From positions 316,200 to 380,199 of the forward strand of contig NZ_MHXN01000003.1 of the NCBI RefSeq assembly GCF_001824475.1: 64,000 bases of DNA. Reading direction: 5' to 3'. Of this stretch, positions 36,372-45,763 are shown piece by piece. The notes under the pieces were generated by a model. The model was not told where the DNA came from. It made no database searches and saw only the letters and a program-made list of their open reading frames with translations. Each line of letters opens with the position of its first letter. The first letter of the stretch is position 1. The translations under genes and the position numbers were made by a program. Origin of the DNA: Phenylobacterium sp. RIFCSPHIGHO2_01_FULL_69_31. GTDB lineage: Bacteria > Pseudomonadota > Alphaproteobacteria > Caulobacterales > Caulobacteraceae.

Positions 36372-37141
36372 AAACCGAGCGCCCGCCAGGCGACGTAGGC
36401 GGCGACCGACAGGACCAGGCCGGCGAAGAGGCGTCGGGCGAGCACGACCCGGCCCGCGAGTAGGGCGGCGCCGCGCACGCCCAGGGCCCCACCGCCCAGG
36501 CCACCGAGGATGAAGATCCCCGCGACGGGCCAGTTCACCTGGTCCGACAGGGCATAGTTCAGCGACGTGGCCGCGCCGAATACCGACACCGACAGGAGCG
36601 AGGACGCCGCCGCATTGGCGAGGGTCATGCCCGTCGCGGCCATCAGCCCGGGCACGATCAGGAAGCCACCGCCGATTACGAAGAAGCCTGCCGCCAGGCC
36701 CGTAAGCACGCCAAGCGGGGCCAGCTTCATCATCAGCGGCAGGGTGATCCGAACGTTCGGATCCCCCTCGGACCTAGGGCTCCGCAGCATGGAGAGCGCG
36801 ATGGCCGCCATCGCCGCGGCGAAGAACAGCAGCAGCCTTTGCCCATCGACCGCCTTCGCGAGGCTCGATCCCAGGAACGAGCCTAGCAGGCCCGCGCCCG
36901 CGAACACGGTCGCGCAGGGCCATTTGACCCGGCCCCCGCGACCGTGGCCGAGAAGGTTGATCGCCGCATTGACTGCGACGGCTGCAGCCGAGGTCCCGAT
37001 CGCCACGTGAGGGTCGCGGACGCCCACGACATACAGCAGCAGCGGCGTCGCCAGGACCGATCCTCCGCCGCCGAACAGGCCCAGCAGCGCGCCGACCAGG
37101 GCGCCGCTCATCAAGGCCGAGACGAGCATGAAGACGGACAT
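36368..37141 (-). CDS. TauE/SafE-family anion (sulfite) exporter
   Basis: Inner-membrane protein of about 257 residues with about eight helices. The glycine-rich repeats of the family are clear: GALLGLFGGGGSVLATPLLLYV at the start of repeat one, and GLAAGFFVIGGGFLIVPGLMAATGM in repeat two. ATG 37141 is chosen; GTG 37153 adds four residues. Divergent from the persulfide-dioxygenase-like gene across a palindrome, it would export sulfite made by that enzyme, as proposed for bigR operons. Confidence 0.9.
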   Translation of the reverse strand: MSVFMLVSALMSGALVGALLGLFGGGGSVLATPLLLYVVGVRDPHVAIGTSAAAVAVNAAINLLGHGRGGRVKWPCATVFAGAGLLGSFLGSSLAKAVDGQRLLLFFAAAMAAIALSMLRSPRSEGDPNVRITLPLMMKLAPLGVLTGLAAGFFVIGGGFLIVPGLMAATGMTLANAAASSLLSVSVFGAATSLNYALSDQVNWPVAGIFILGGLGGGALGVRGAALLAGRVVLARRLFAGLVLSVAAYVAWRALGF

Positions 37142-37165
37142 GGTGGGGATCACCGATCAGGCTTG

Positions 37166-37187
37166 TATATGCATATATTCGCATATA
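37166..37187. promoter_or_regulatory. BigR/SqrR-type operator palindrome
   Basis: Inverted repeat TATATGC - 8 nt - GCATATA in a very AT-rich island between the divergent TauE and metallo-hydrolase genes. The half-site GCATATA recurs before the sqrR-type gene at 31016-31022. AT-rich palindromes of this kind are bound by BigR/SqrR-type ArsR repressors. It is the likely target of one or both ArsR proteins here. Confidence 0.65.
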
Positions 37188-37222
37188 TGTTATCTCCCGC
37201 CGATGCAACCCGGGAGTTTCCG

Positions 37223-38167
37223 ATGCGCGACCTGACCGCCCCACCCGACCCCGCCGCTATGCGCGCCGTCGCGATCGTCGAGGCTGCGCGCGCCGATTCA
37301 AGCCGGCGTCCCCAGGTGAAGGCTTTCTTCGACGAGGACACCTTCACGGTCAGCTATGTGGTCCGGGACCCGGGCTCGACCGCCTGCGCCATCATCGACA
37401 GCGTGCTGGACTACGACCCCGCGTCGGGCCGCACCTCGCATGCCTCCGCGGACGGGGTGGCGGCCTACGTCCGGGCGGAAGGCCTCGACGTGGTCTGGCA
37501 GTTGGAGACCCACGCCCACGCCGATCACCTGTCGGCCGCACCCTATCTGCAGTCGGCCCTGGGCGGCCGGCTGGCGATCGGCGCGCAGATCGTGCGGGTC
37601 CAAGACACGTTCGGAAAGCTGTTCAACGCCGGCCCCGCCTTCGCGCGGGACGGGCGGCAGTTCGACCACCTGTTCCAGGACGGCGAGAGCTTCGGCCTCG
37701 GCGGGCTTGAGGCCATTGCCCTGCACGTCCCCGGCCATACGCCCGCCTGCCTGGCCTATGTCATCGGCGATGCCGTCTTCGTCGGCGACACGCTGTTCAT
37801 GCCGGACTATGGCACCGCGCGCTGCGACTTCCCGGGAGGCGACGCGGCGACCCTGTACCGCTCGATCCAGCGCCTGCTGGCGCTGCCCGACGCGACCCGC
37901 GTCTTCCTGTGCCACGACTACAAGGCGCCGGGGCGCACCGAGTTCGTCTGGGAAACCACCATCGGCGATCAGCGGCGCGACAACATCCACGTGCACGCTG
38001 GCGTCAGCGAAGCCGAATTCGTGGCGCTGCGTGAGGCCCGGGACCGGTCGCTCGACATGCCGCGCCTGATCCTGCCCTCGGTGCAGGTGAACATGCGCGG
38101 AGGGCGCATGCCGGAGCCAGAAGACAACGGCGTCCGCTACCTGAAGATCCCGCTCGACGCGGTGTGA
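37223..38167 (+). CDS. Persulfide-dioxygenase-like metallo-beta-lactamase-fold hydrolase (Blh type)
   Basis: About 314 residues. The metal-binding motif is ETHAHADHLSAAPYL, with further ligands in HVPGHTPACLAYVIGD, FVGDTLFMPDYGTARCDFPGG and LCHDYKAPGR. This is the ETHE1/Blh branch that oxidises glutathione persulfide to sulfite. The ATG at 37223 has GGGAG 6 nt upstream. An in-frame ATG at 37187 overlaps the operator and is less likely. With TauE (sulfite export), SQR and rhodanese it completes a sulfide oxidation route. Confidence 0.9.
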   Translation: MRDLTAPPDPAAMRAVAIVEAARADSSRRPQVKAFFDEDTFTVSYVVRDPGSTACAIIDSVLDYDPASGRTSHASADGVAAYVRAEGLDVVWQLETHAHADHLSAAPYLQSALGGRLAIGAQIVRVQDTFGKLFNAGPAFARDGRQFDHLFQDGESFGLGGLEAIALHVPGHTPACLAYVIGDAVFVGDTLFMPDYGTARCDFPGGDAATLYRSIQRLLALPDATRVFLCHDYKAPGRTEFVWETTIGDQRRDNIHVHAGVSEAEFVALREARDRSLDMPRLILPSVQVNMRGGRMPEPEDNGVRYLKIPLDAV

Positions 38168-38199
38168 GCCACAGGAGGCAAGCCGCCAGCCCGCCCCGG

Positions 38200-40929
38200 T
38201 CAGTCCGCCACGGCGGGACCGTACTGCAGGCCGTTGAAGAGGAACTTGAAGGCGGCGTGGGACTGGGCGCGCTGGGCGACTTCCGGGCCCATCAGGAAGA
38301 GCTTGCCCTTGCCCACATCCATATCCACCACCGCACCGGCTCCGGCCAACTTCTCCTGACCGACCGCCCAGCCGCTGCGCAAGACGTCGCCTTTCGGATA
38401 CCAGGCGGCGCGGGTCCCTACCCCGGGCGCGAAGGCCGGACTGCGGTCGAAGAAGACGGCCATGGTCGCGGGCGCGCCGTAGGCGAGCGGCTGGCTGTTG
38501 TCGACCGAGACCTCCAACAGGGAGCCGGGAATGTAGAAGTCGTTGCGGGGCAAGGGCTTGCCGTCGGCGCCGTTCAGCGCGCTGGGCGCGGCGACGCCGA
38601 CCATCTCGGCCAGGCGGGTGGAGTTGCCGATAGCCACCACCGCCCCGCCCGATCGCAGGAAGGCGGCAAGCTGAGGCGCGGTCTTGTCCTTGCTGATCTC
38701 TCCCAGCCAGGCGCGGAACTCGGCCGGGATATCCTCGGGCTTCGGCTGCCGGCCGTAACCGCCCCCTTCGTCGCTGCCCAAGACGTTGTTGGCGAAGACC
38801 AAGACGTCGAAGTCCTTGCCGAGGTCGCCGGCGTCGAGGCGCTGGGGATAGACGACGGTGTAGTCGAACTCGTACTGCTCCATCAGCCAGCGGGTCCAGC
38901 CGGCCGGCATGTTGCCGCCGTAGCGGTCCACCACGCCGACGCGGACCGGCTTCAGCTTGAGCTTCTCGCCCGCAGGCGCCGCCGACATCGCATGGACGGT
39001 GAGGCCCAGGTCGTGGGCCGCGGTCTGCACGATGACCCGGTTGGCGGGGGTCGCCGGAATCCACAGTGCGCCCGGCGCCAGGGTCCTGCCGCCCACCTTG
39101 GCGGGCGCCTTCAGCCAATAGACGCCCTGCCCCGCCTTCAGCAGCCGGTTGGACAGGATGAAGCTGTCGTTGGTCTCGTGGCTGACCAGGTACCCCGCGC
39201 GGCCCGAGCCGACGATCCGGCCCGGCGGCGGCGCCATGACGTCAGCGACCGGCTCGAACGGGCCGTCGAAGCCGTCGAGCACGCGGTCGAACTTCACGCC
39301 CATCTGCAGGGCCAAGGTGTAGCCGGTGGAATCGTAGGGCGGGATCGGCGGGCCGCCGGGATAGGCGAAGTCGTGCGGGTGGTCCTGGGGCTCGAACATG
39401 TCGAGCACGTGGGGCCGGTAGGCCTGGTCGGCCTTCACCACGTACGAGCCCGCGGGATAGGCGCGGCCGGCGACGGCGAATGGCTTGGTCGCCCGGTGGA
39501 CGTCAACGCCCGTCTTGATCAGGGCGTTCAGGAACTTCACCGCCGTCGGCAGGTCGGCCTGGTCCGCCGGGATGATGTAGCCGCGGGGATCGCGCCGGGC
39601 GGGATCCTGCAGCACGGTCTTGTAGAGTTCGGGATCCAGGCCGGCGGTGCGGCCGGAGCCGACCAACGGCTTGCCCTTGGCGGCGGCCTCGAGGGCCTCG
39701 ATCCGCTTCGGCGTGATCGTCCAGCTGTCCTGGCGCCCGCGCCGGATCGAGTTGTCGCCCATCCGCCAGATGTTCAGCAGCAGGCGCTCGCGATTGCGGG
39801 AGGCGTAGTCCAGCACTGCGCGGTTCAGGCTCAGCGAATAGTCGATCGACTGGCGGAAGCGCCACGGCTGCGGCGCGATGGGCGCCGGCAGGTCGTTGCG
39901 GGCGATCTGGTTCCGCGCCACCAGCGGGATGGCCATGGGCGTGGGGTGGCCGGTGATCTCGGTCAGCAGGCCCACGGCGTTGTGGAAGTAGGTGACCGAG
40001 CGCTCCATCCCGTTGTTCCAGGTGGAATAGGTGGCGCCGCTGCGCATCGTCGACCCCGCCTTGCCCTCGCTGATCAGCCGGCTGTGCATCGCCGCGCCGA
40101 CCTCGCTCAGGGTCGACATCACCAGGGGGTCGTAATTGTAGTTGAAGGGGTCGCGGAACGGCGGCACGAACACCACCGTCCCGCCCGGCGCGGTCTGGTG
40201 GTGGTTGTAGATGATCTGGGGGAACCACTCTCGGAAGAAGATCCGATTGACGTTGGTCGTCTCCTTCATCGCAGACATGTAGTAGTCGCGATTGTTGTCG
40301 TGGCCGATGTACTTCTGGTAGAGCCGCGGCAGGCTGGAAAACTCGCGCTTCTTCTCGTCCGCGTGGCGCATGTACCAGTTCGACACCAGTTCCATGCCGT
40401 CCGGGTTCACCTGGCCGAACAGGATGATGACGTCGTCCAGGGTCCGCTTCGTCTCGGGGTCGTCCCGGGTCAGCATCTCATGCAACGCGGCGATCAGCGC
40501 CTGCGGCGGCACGGTCTCGGTGGCGTGCAGGCCGCCGTCGATCCAGATGACAGCCTTGCCTTCGGCGGCCAGCGCCTTCGCCTCGGTCTCGCTGACGCCC
40601 TCGGCCTTGGCCAGCTTTCGGGCGATCTCGCGGTAGCGGTCCAGGCGGGCCAGGTTGGCCGGCGAGGAGACGATGGCCATGTACTCGCGCCGACCCTCCT
40701 CAGTGGGGCCGATGTCGACCAGCTTCATGCGGTCGGACTGGCCGGCGACGGTTTTGAAATAGGCTTCGAGCTGCGTGTAGTTGGCCAGGAAGTAGTCGTC
40801 GCCGATGTCGTGGCCGAACGCCTCCTTCGGCGAGGTCACGGGACCGGCCGCCTGGGCGAGCGGCGCCAGCGACATCGACAGCAGCGCGAGCGCTGCGGCG
40901 GCGCCTTTGAGCACGCGGTTCAAGCTCAT
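38200..40929 (-). CDS. Secreted M14-family zinc carboxypeptidase-like metallopeptidase
   Basis: 909 residues with a signal peptide (MSLNRVLKGAAAALALLSMSLAPLAQA). The M14 zinc motif is H135-x-x-E138 in WIDGGLHATETVPPQ, with a further His region in IIYNHHQTAPGG and an Arg/Asn segment HDNNRDYYM. The catalytic domain fills about the first 400 residues. The long C-terminal part (beta-rich; FAVAGRAYPAGSYVVKADQ, VLVFANNVLGSDEGGG) resembles a class I amidotransferase-like/accessory fold seen in large M14 proteins. ATG 40929 has GGAGAAGG upstream. It is divergent from a TonB receptor-MFS-TetR unit, so it may release peptides taken up there. Confidence 0.88.
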   Translation of the reverse strand: MSLNRVLKGAAAALALLSMSLAPLAQAAGPVTSPKEAFGHDIGDDYFLANYTQLEAYFKTVAGQSDRMKLVDIGPTEEGRREYMAIVSSPANLARLDRYREIARKLAKAEGVSETEAKALAAEGKAVIWIDGGLHATETVPPQALIAALHEMLTRDDPETKRTLDDVIILFGQVNPDGMELVSNWYMRHADEKKREFSSLPRLYQKYIGHDNNRDYYMSAMKETTNVNRIFFREWFPQIIYNHHQTAPGGTVVFVPPFRDPFNYNYDPLVMSTLSEVGAAMHSRLISEGKAGSTMRSGATYSTWNNGMERSVTYFHNAVGLLTEITGHPTPMAIPLVARNQIARNDLPAPIAPQPWRFRQSIDYSLSLNRAVLDYASRNRERLLLNIWRMGDNSIRRGRQDSWTITPKRIEALEAAAKGKPLVGSGRTAGLDPELYKTVLQDPARRDPRGYIIPADQADLPTAVKFLNALIKTGVDVHRATKPFAVAGRAYPAGSYVVKADQAYRPHVLDMFEPQDHPHDFAYPGGPPIPPYDSTGYTLALQMGVKFDRVLDGFDGPFEPVADVMAPPPGRIVGSGRAGYLVSHETNDSFILSNRLLKAGQGVYWLKAPAKVGGRTLAPGALWIPATPANRVIVQTAAHDLGLTVHAMSAAPAGEKLKLKPVRVGVVDRYGGNMPAGWTRWLMEQYEFDYTVVYPQRLDAGDLGKDFDVLVFANNVLGSDEGGGYGRQPKPEDIPAEFRAWLGEISKDKTAPQLAAFLRSGGAVVAIGNSTRLAEMVGVAAPSALNGADGKPLPRNDFYIPGSLLEVSVDNSQPLAYGAPATMAVFFDRSPAFAPGVGTRAAWYPKGDVLRSGWAVGQEKLAGAGAVVDMDVGKGKLFLMGPEVAQRAQSHAAFKFLFNGLQYGPAVAD

Positions 40930-41046
40930 GAGCCTTCTCCATTCCTCTCGCGCGGACGCCCGGGGTCGGGAAGGCCAGCCCCGATTCCATGCCGCGAAGA
41001 CGTACGCGGGTCCAGCCCGGGAAGACATTCACGCGCAAGAGAGTGA

Positions 41047-41075
41047 ACGTTGACAGCGTCAGGCCCGGATCGCAT
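41047..41075 (+). promoter_or_regulatory. Possible promoter of the TonB receptor-MFS-TetR unit
   Basis: TTGACA (about 41051) followed after 17 nt by CATGCT, a modest -35/-10 pair. Just upstream is TTCAC-10 nt-GTGAA (about 41024-41048), a possible TetR-type operator. Both lie in the gap between the divergent peptidase and receptor genes. Confidence 0.35.
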
Positions 41076-41131
41076 GCTCCCCTCACAGCACCGGCGCCAA
41101 TGACCGGAGCTACGAGAGAGGGATGGAAACG

Positions 41132-43402
41132 ATGAAGGCGCTTCTACTCGGGTCGGCCTGCGCGGCGACCCTCGGCGCGGCCGTGCCTGCGTTGGCTCAG
41201 ACCCCGCCCGTAAACCCCAGGGCGACCGACGTTGGGGAAGTGATCGTCACCGCGACGCGGCGCAGCGAGCGGCTGCAGGATGTTCCGCTGAGCGTGACCG
41301 CCTATTCGCAGGAGGCGCTCACCGCCAAGGGCATCGTCGGCTACGAAGGCCTGGCGGTGGAGACGCCGGGCGTGGTGCTGAACCGGCCCAGCGCCAACTT
41401 CAACAACTTCACGGCGCGCGGCATCGCGACCAACGGCTACGGCGCCAACCTGCAGAGCACCGTAGCGGTCTACATCGACGAGCTCCCGATCTCCACGATC
41501 GGCAACACGACCGTCATGGACCCGAACCTCTACGACGTGGAGCGGGTGGAATTCCTGCGCGGGCCGCAGGGCACGCTGTTCGGCTCTGGCTCGCTGTCGG
41601 GCGCGCTGCGCATCCTGACCCGGAAGCCCGACCTGACCCAGTTCGACGCCTCGGTCCTGGTCGACTACGGGCTGACGGGCTCGGACTCGCTGCGCCAGCG
41701 CTACAACGCGATGGTCAACGTGCCGCTCGTGAACGACAAGCTGGCGCTTCGCGCGGTGGGCTTCTACCGCGACGAGGAGGGCTATATCGATAACGTCGGC
41801 CTGACCGCGCGGAAGAATTCCAACGACCTCGACGCCTGGGGTGGCCGGGTGGCGCTACTGTGGAAGCCGACCGACCGGACCTCGGTGAAGCTGCTGGCAT
41901 CGCGCGAGGTCAGCAAGCCGCGCGACTCCTCGACGATCAGCCCGGCCCTGGGCCATGACAAACGCGTGTCGGACAGGCCCGATCTCTTCCAGGGCTGGCT
42001 GACCAGCTACAACGCCACCGTCGAGCACCAGTTCGACGGCGCGCAGTTCACCAGTTCGACCACCTGGTCCGAGTTCAACCAGAAGTTCTACGTCGATCTC
42101 GGCGGCACGTTCGGCAACGCGACCGGAAGTCCGCTCGGCATCGCATTCGGCCTGGACGCCGACGCGTACATGGACACCTTCGTGGAGGAAGCTCGCTTGG
42201 CGTCCGATCCGGGAGGCAAGTGGGACTGGGTGATCGGCGGCTTCTACCTCGATCGCCGGATCGACGTTGACTACAATTACCGTTCGCGCCCGGACTATCT
42301 GGCGCTTCGGGGCTTCACGGGCCTGCCGGACGAATACTACCAGCGCTTCGGAAACCACACGAATTCGCAGGAACTCGCCGGCTTCGGCGAGGTGACCTAC
42401 CGGTTCAGCGATCAGCTGTGGGTGACCGGCGGTCTTCGGTACGGCGGGTTCGAGGCCCAAACCATTACGGAGGGCGGCTACAACAGCAACTACCTCACCG
42501 CCGCCCTGACGCCCGGCTTCCGCGGACCACTGACCATCACCCAGGTGGCGCCGGCCGTGGGCGTGAAGGCGAAGGAGACCGGTCCCTCATACAAGATCAG
42601 CCTCTCGTACAAGCCGAGTTCGGCCATCACCACCTACGCCACCGTCTCCACGGGCTTCCGCACCCCCGTCGTGAACGCCTTCGCCGGGCGGGTCAGCGTG
42701 GTGAACCCCAACGACATCGTCATCCCCGCGGGCGCCGATTCCGACGACCTCACGAACTACGAGATCGGCCTCAAGGGCCGCTGGCTGAACGGGCGGCTGA
42801 CGACCAACCTCGCCGCCTACTGGATCGACTGGGAGAATATCCAGGTCCAGGCGAACCGCGTGTCCGACTCGGTGCAGTTCGCCACCAACATCGGCAAGGC
42901 GGTCAGCCGCGGCCTCGAGTTCGAGGTCATCGCCCTGCCGGCCGAGGGCCTGACGGTGGGCGTCAACGGCGCCTTCAACGAAGCCGAGGTCACCAAGCTC
43001 ACGCCCACCGAAGCCGCCATTTCCGGCGCCGGAGAAGGCGTGCGCCTGGCCTCACCCCGCTTCCAGGGCGCGGCCTACTTCAACTACGGCTTCGACCTGA
43101 CGCCGGAGGCCCGCGCAAACGTGTCGGCCGTGGTCCAGCGGGTGGGCAAGTATCCGGGGCTGTTCCCGTACATCCCGGGCCGGCCGGGCGTGCTCCAGTC
43201 GACCTACGCCTACACGGAGGCCTACACGAACCTGAACGCGACGTTCGCCGTGGCCCTCGATAAGCTGACCGTCGCGACCTACGTCGAGAACCTCTTCGAC
43301 AGCCGCAAGATCACCTACGTGCACCCCGAGGCGTTCCTCGCCAGCCGGTTCGCGGAGCAGCGCCCGCGCACGGTGGGCGTGCGCGTGGGCTACGACTTCT
43401 AG
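41132..43402 (+). CDS. TonB-dependent receptor of the peptidase cluster
   Basis: About 756 residues: a signal peptide (MKALLLGSACAATLGAAVPALA), TonB-box-like GEVIVTATRRSERLQDVPLSVTAYS, plug domain to about residue 170 (RVEFLRGPQGTLFGSGSLSGALRI), and a barrel ending GVRVGYDF. The class (VPLSVTA, LQDVP) is the large group of TonB receptors in sphingomonads and caulobacters with varied organic substrates. ATG 41132 has GAGAGGG 9 nt upstream; ATG 41123 is too close to it. The MFS gene starts 2 nt after the stop. Confidence 0.92.
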   Translation: MKALLLGSACAATLGAAVPALAQTPPVNPRATDVGEVIVTATRRSERLQDVPLSVTAYSQEALTAKGIVGYEGLAVETPGVVLNRPSANFNNFTARGIATNGYGANLQSTVAVYIDELPISTIGNTTVMDPNLYDVERVEFLRGPQGTLFGSGSLSGALRILTRKPDLTQFDASVLVDYGLTGSDSLRQRYNAMVNVPLVNDKLALRAVGFYRDEEGYIDNVGLTARKNSNDLDAWGGRVALLWKPTDRTSVKLLASREVSKPRDSSTISPALGHDKRVSDRPDLFQGWLTSYNATVEHQFDGAQFTSSTTWSEFNQKFYVDLGGTFGNATGSPLGIAFGLDADAYMDTFVEEARLASDPGGKWDWVIGGFYLDRRIDVDYNYRSRPDYLALRGFTGLPDEYYQRFGNHTNSQELAGFGEVTYRFSDQLWVTGGLRYGGFEAQTITEGGYNSNYLTAALTPGFRGPLTITQVAPAVGVKAKETGPSYKISLSYKPSSAITTYATVSTGFRTPVVNAFAGRVSVVNPNDIVIPAGADSDDLTNYEIGLKGRWLNGRLTTNLAAYWIDWENIQVQANRVSDSVQFATNIGKAVSRGLEFEVIALPAEGLTVGVNGAFNEAEVTKLTPTEAAISGAGEGVRLASPRFQGAAYFNYGFDLTPEARANVSAVVQRVGKYPGLFPYIPGRPGVLQSTYAYTEAYTNLNATFAVALDKLTVATYVENLFDSRKITYVHPEAFLASRFAEQRPRTVGVRVGYDF

Positions 43403-43404
43403 GC

Positions 43405-44733
43405 ATGGCGCACAGTCCTCATGCGCCTGCCGCGGCGGGGTTGGACGAGAGCCCCGCCGCGGCCGTGAAGCCGGCGGCGGGGGCCTGGCCTGTCCTGGCG
43501 ATCCTCTGCTTCGTGTATGTGCTGAACTTCCTGGACCGGCAGCTGCTGTCGATCCTGGCGAAGCCCATCCAGGACGAGCTCGGCGTCACCGACGGCCAGC
43601 TCGGCCTGATCAGCGGTCTCTATTTCGCGCTGTTCTACTGCCTGATCTCGATCCCGGTCGGCTGGCTTGCCGACCGGACGAACCGGGTGCGCGTGCTGGC
43701 GGCCGCCTGCGGCCTCTGGAGCGCCGCCACCATGGCTTGTGGGCTGTCGGCTAACTATCCGCAGCTCGTGCTCGCCCGGATGACCGTGGGCGTCGGCGAG
43801 GCGGGCGGGGGGCCGCCGTCGTACGCGATCATCACCGACTACTTCCCGCCCGGGCGCCGCGGCACGGCGCTCGGCCTCTTCAACCTCGGCCCGCCCATCG
43901 GCCAGGCGATGGGCGTCGCGTTCGGCGCGGCGATCGCAGCGGCCTACAGCTGGCGGATGGCGTTCATCATCCTGGGCGCCGTCGGGCTCGTGGCCGCCCT
44001 GGTGGTCCTGCTCGGCGTCCGCGAACCGGAACGCGGCGGCCTCGACCGCGCAGCGGGCGTCCCGCCGAAGTCCACGGGCGGTCAGGCCGGCTTCTGGCCG
44101 ACGGTGCGCAACTTCTTCTCGACGCCCGCCCTGCTGCTGGTCGCCCTGGCCAGTGCGGCGACACAGATCGTCACCTATGGCGCCGGCAACTTCACGACGC
44201 TTTTCCTGATGCGGGAAAAGGGCATGACCCTTCAGGACGTATCGCTGTGGTACGCCCTGGTGGTGGCCGTCGGCATGGGAGGCGGCATCTTCGTCTCCGG
44301 CCGGGTGATCGACCGGTTCACGCGGAAGGCCAAGACGGCCTATGCCTTGGCGCCGGCGATCTCGCTGTCCCTCGCCATCCTGCCCTACCTGGCGTTCGTG
44401 TGGGCGCCGAGCTGGCCCTTGGCCCTGGCGTTCCTGCTGGGACCCACCTTCCTGAACTATTTCTACCTGTCGTCCGCCGTCGCCCTTGTGCAGGAGGAGG
44501 TGGCGCCCGAGCAGCGGGTGCTGTCCGGCGCGCTGCTGCTGCTGGTCATGAATCTGGTCGGGATGGGCGTCGGCCCCACCTTCGTCGGCGCGGTCAGCGA
44601 CCTGCTCAGGCCCGACCACCCGGACAACTCACTCCAGCTCGCCTTCTATGCGCTCGCCCCGGTCTACCTGGTGGCGGTGGCCCTCTTCCTGGCCCTGGCC
44701 CGCGTGCTGAAGCGCGAAGAGGCGCGCGCATGA
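43405..44733 (+). CDS. MFS transporter, spinster-like
   Basis: 442 residues with 12 helices. FVYVLNFLDRQLLSILAKPIQDELGVTDGQLGLISGLYF near helix 1 and the loop GWLADRTNRVRVL are typical of the spinster/hexuronate-like MFS group common in TonB-receptor clusters. It probably moves the product of the upstream receptor across the inner membrane. The ATG follows the receptor stop by 2 nt, and its own stop overlaps tetR by ATGA. Confidence 0.92.
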   Translation: MAHSPHAPAAAGLDESPAAAVKPAAGAWPVLAILCFVYVLNFLDRQLLSILAKPIQDELGVTDGQLGLISGLYFALFYCLISIPVGWLADRTNRVRVLAAACGLWSAATMACGLSANYPQLVLARMTVGVGEAGGGPPSYAIITDYFPPGRRGTALGLFNLGPPIGQAMGVAFGAAIAAAYSWRMAFIILGAVGLVAALVVLLGVREPERGGLDRAAGVPPKSTGGQAGFWPTVRNFFSTPALLLVALASAATQIVTYGAGNFTTLFLMREKGMTLQDVSLWYALVVAVGMGGGIFVSGRVIDRFTRKAKTAYALAPAISLSLAILPYLAFVWAPSWPLALAFLLGPTFLNYFYLSSAVALVQEEVAPEQRVLSGALLLLVMNLVGMGVGPTFVGAVSDLLRPDHPDNSLQLAFYALAPVYLVAVALFLALARVLKREEARA

Positions 44734-45533
44734 TCGATGGCGAAGATCGAGGCGAGAGGCGGCGGCGCGCCGCGGGTCGGCCGCGCGCCGGGAGCGTCGA
44801 CTTGACGGGCTCCACGGTGCGGCGGAAAGAACGCGACGTGCCCGAGACCTCCCGCCCCCGCCGCGTATCGAAGAAGGCCGAGCAGCGGGCGGAATCGATC
44901 GAGCAGATCCTCGACGCGGCGGAGTATCTGTTCTCAAGGCATGGCCTGTACGGCGTCACCCTGAAGGACGTCGCCCAGCGGGTGGGCGTGCACCACACGC
45001 TGATGAACTACTATTTCGAGGACAAGAAGACGCTGTTCGACGCCGTGTTCGCCCGGCGCGCGGCCGTCACCAGCGAGCGGCGCATGAACGCCCTGGACGC
45101 GTACGATGCCGCGACGGGGGGCAAGCCGACCGTGGAGGGCGCCCTTCACGCCTTCCTCGACACCGACCTCGACCTCTACATCCAGGGCGGCGAAGGGTGG
45201 AAGAACTACGGCGCACTGGGGGCGCTGGTTGCCAATACGCCGGAGTGGGGGGCCGAGCTGATGGACCAGCATTTCGATCCGGTCGTGCTGCGGCTGATCG
45301 AGCTCCTCAAGAAGGCCCTCCCCGACAGCGCCGAAGAAGACATCTTCTGGGGCTACCACTTCGTGACCGGCGCCCTGATGGTGACCCTCGCCCGCACCGG
45401 ACGCATCGACAAGCTGTCCGGCGGAGTCTGCAAGTCCGAAGACTTCCCCGCCATCCAGCAGCGGATGGCGCGCTTCATGGCCGCGGGCTTCCTCGAAATC
45501 TGCAACGCCCGCGGCGCGGCTCGCGCCGGCTGA
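44730..45533 (+). CDS. TetR-family regulator of the receptor-MFS unit
   Basis: 267 residues. After a basic, poorly conserved 65-residue lead comes the HTH: IEQILDAAEYLFSRHGLYGVTLKDVAQRVGVHHTLMNYYFEDKKTLFDAVF. The C-terminal domain (NYGALGALVANTPEWGAELMDQHFDPVV) is a TetR_C type. ATG 44730 overlaps the MFS stop and has GAAGAGG upstream. A GTG in the KERDVPETSR region (about 44839) is another possible start and would remove the basic lead. It is the last gene of the unit and probably autoregulates it. Confidence 0.88.
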   Translation: MIDGEDRGERRRRAAGRPRAGSVDLTGSTVRRKERDVPETSRPRRVSKKAEQRAESIEQILDAAEYLFSRHGLYGVTLKDVAQRVGVHHTLMNYYFEDKKTLFDAVFARRAAVTSERRMNALDAYDAATGGKPTVEGALHAFLDTDLDLYIQGGEGWKNYGALGALVANTPEWGAELMDQHFDPVVLRLIELLKKALPDSAEEDIFWGYHFVTGALMVTLARTGRIDKLSGGVCKSEDFPAIQQRMARFMAAGFLEICNARGAARAG

Positions 45534-45763
45534 CCGCCTCGTTCCAGACATCCACAGCTCAGCCGCGGCTGAATGGACCTTTCAGGGTCAAACCACGCGC
45601 GCTAGTTGCCATAGTGCGCATGGCCCGCTCCCCTGTAACTGGACAGAGGCGTCCCACCGGCGCGGCCGACAATGAAGAAGGTGCCGAAGTGCGTCATGTC
45701 ACCGGGTTCGACGGTCGCGAGGATGTCGCCGGCGGATTCAGCCCCGGTCCGCGAGGCTGACCG

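Noticed and set aside
38164..41046. 960-codon plus-strand frame opposite the M14 peptidase
   Set aside because: Antisense to a gene with signal peptide and zinc motif; no domain of its own.
45602..45697. Minus-strand 31-codon frame (MTHFGTFFIVGRAGG...) after the TetR gene
   Set aside because: The peptide looks protein-like, but it has no good ribosome site, and its upstream extension runs antisense through the DUF454 gene. It could be a decayed remnant, but nothing confirms that.
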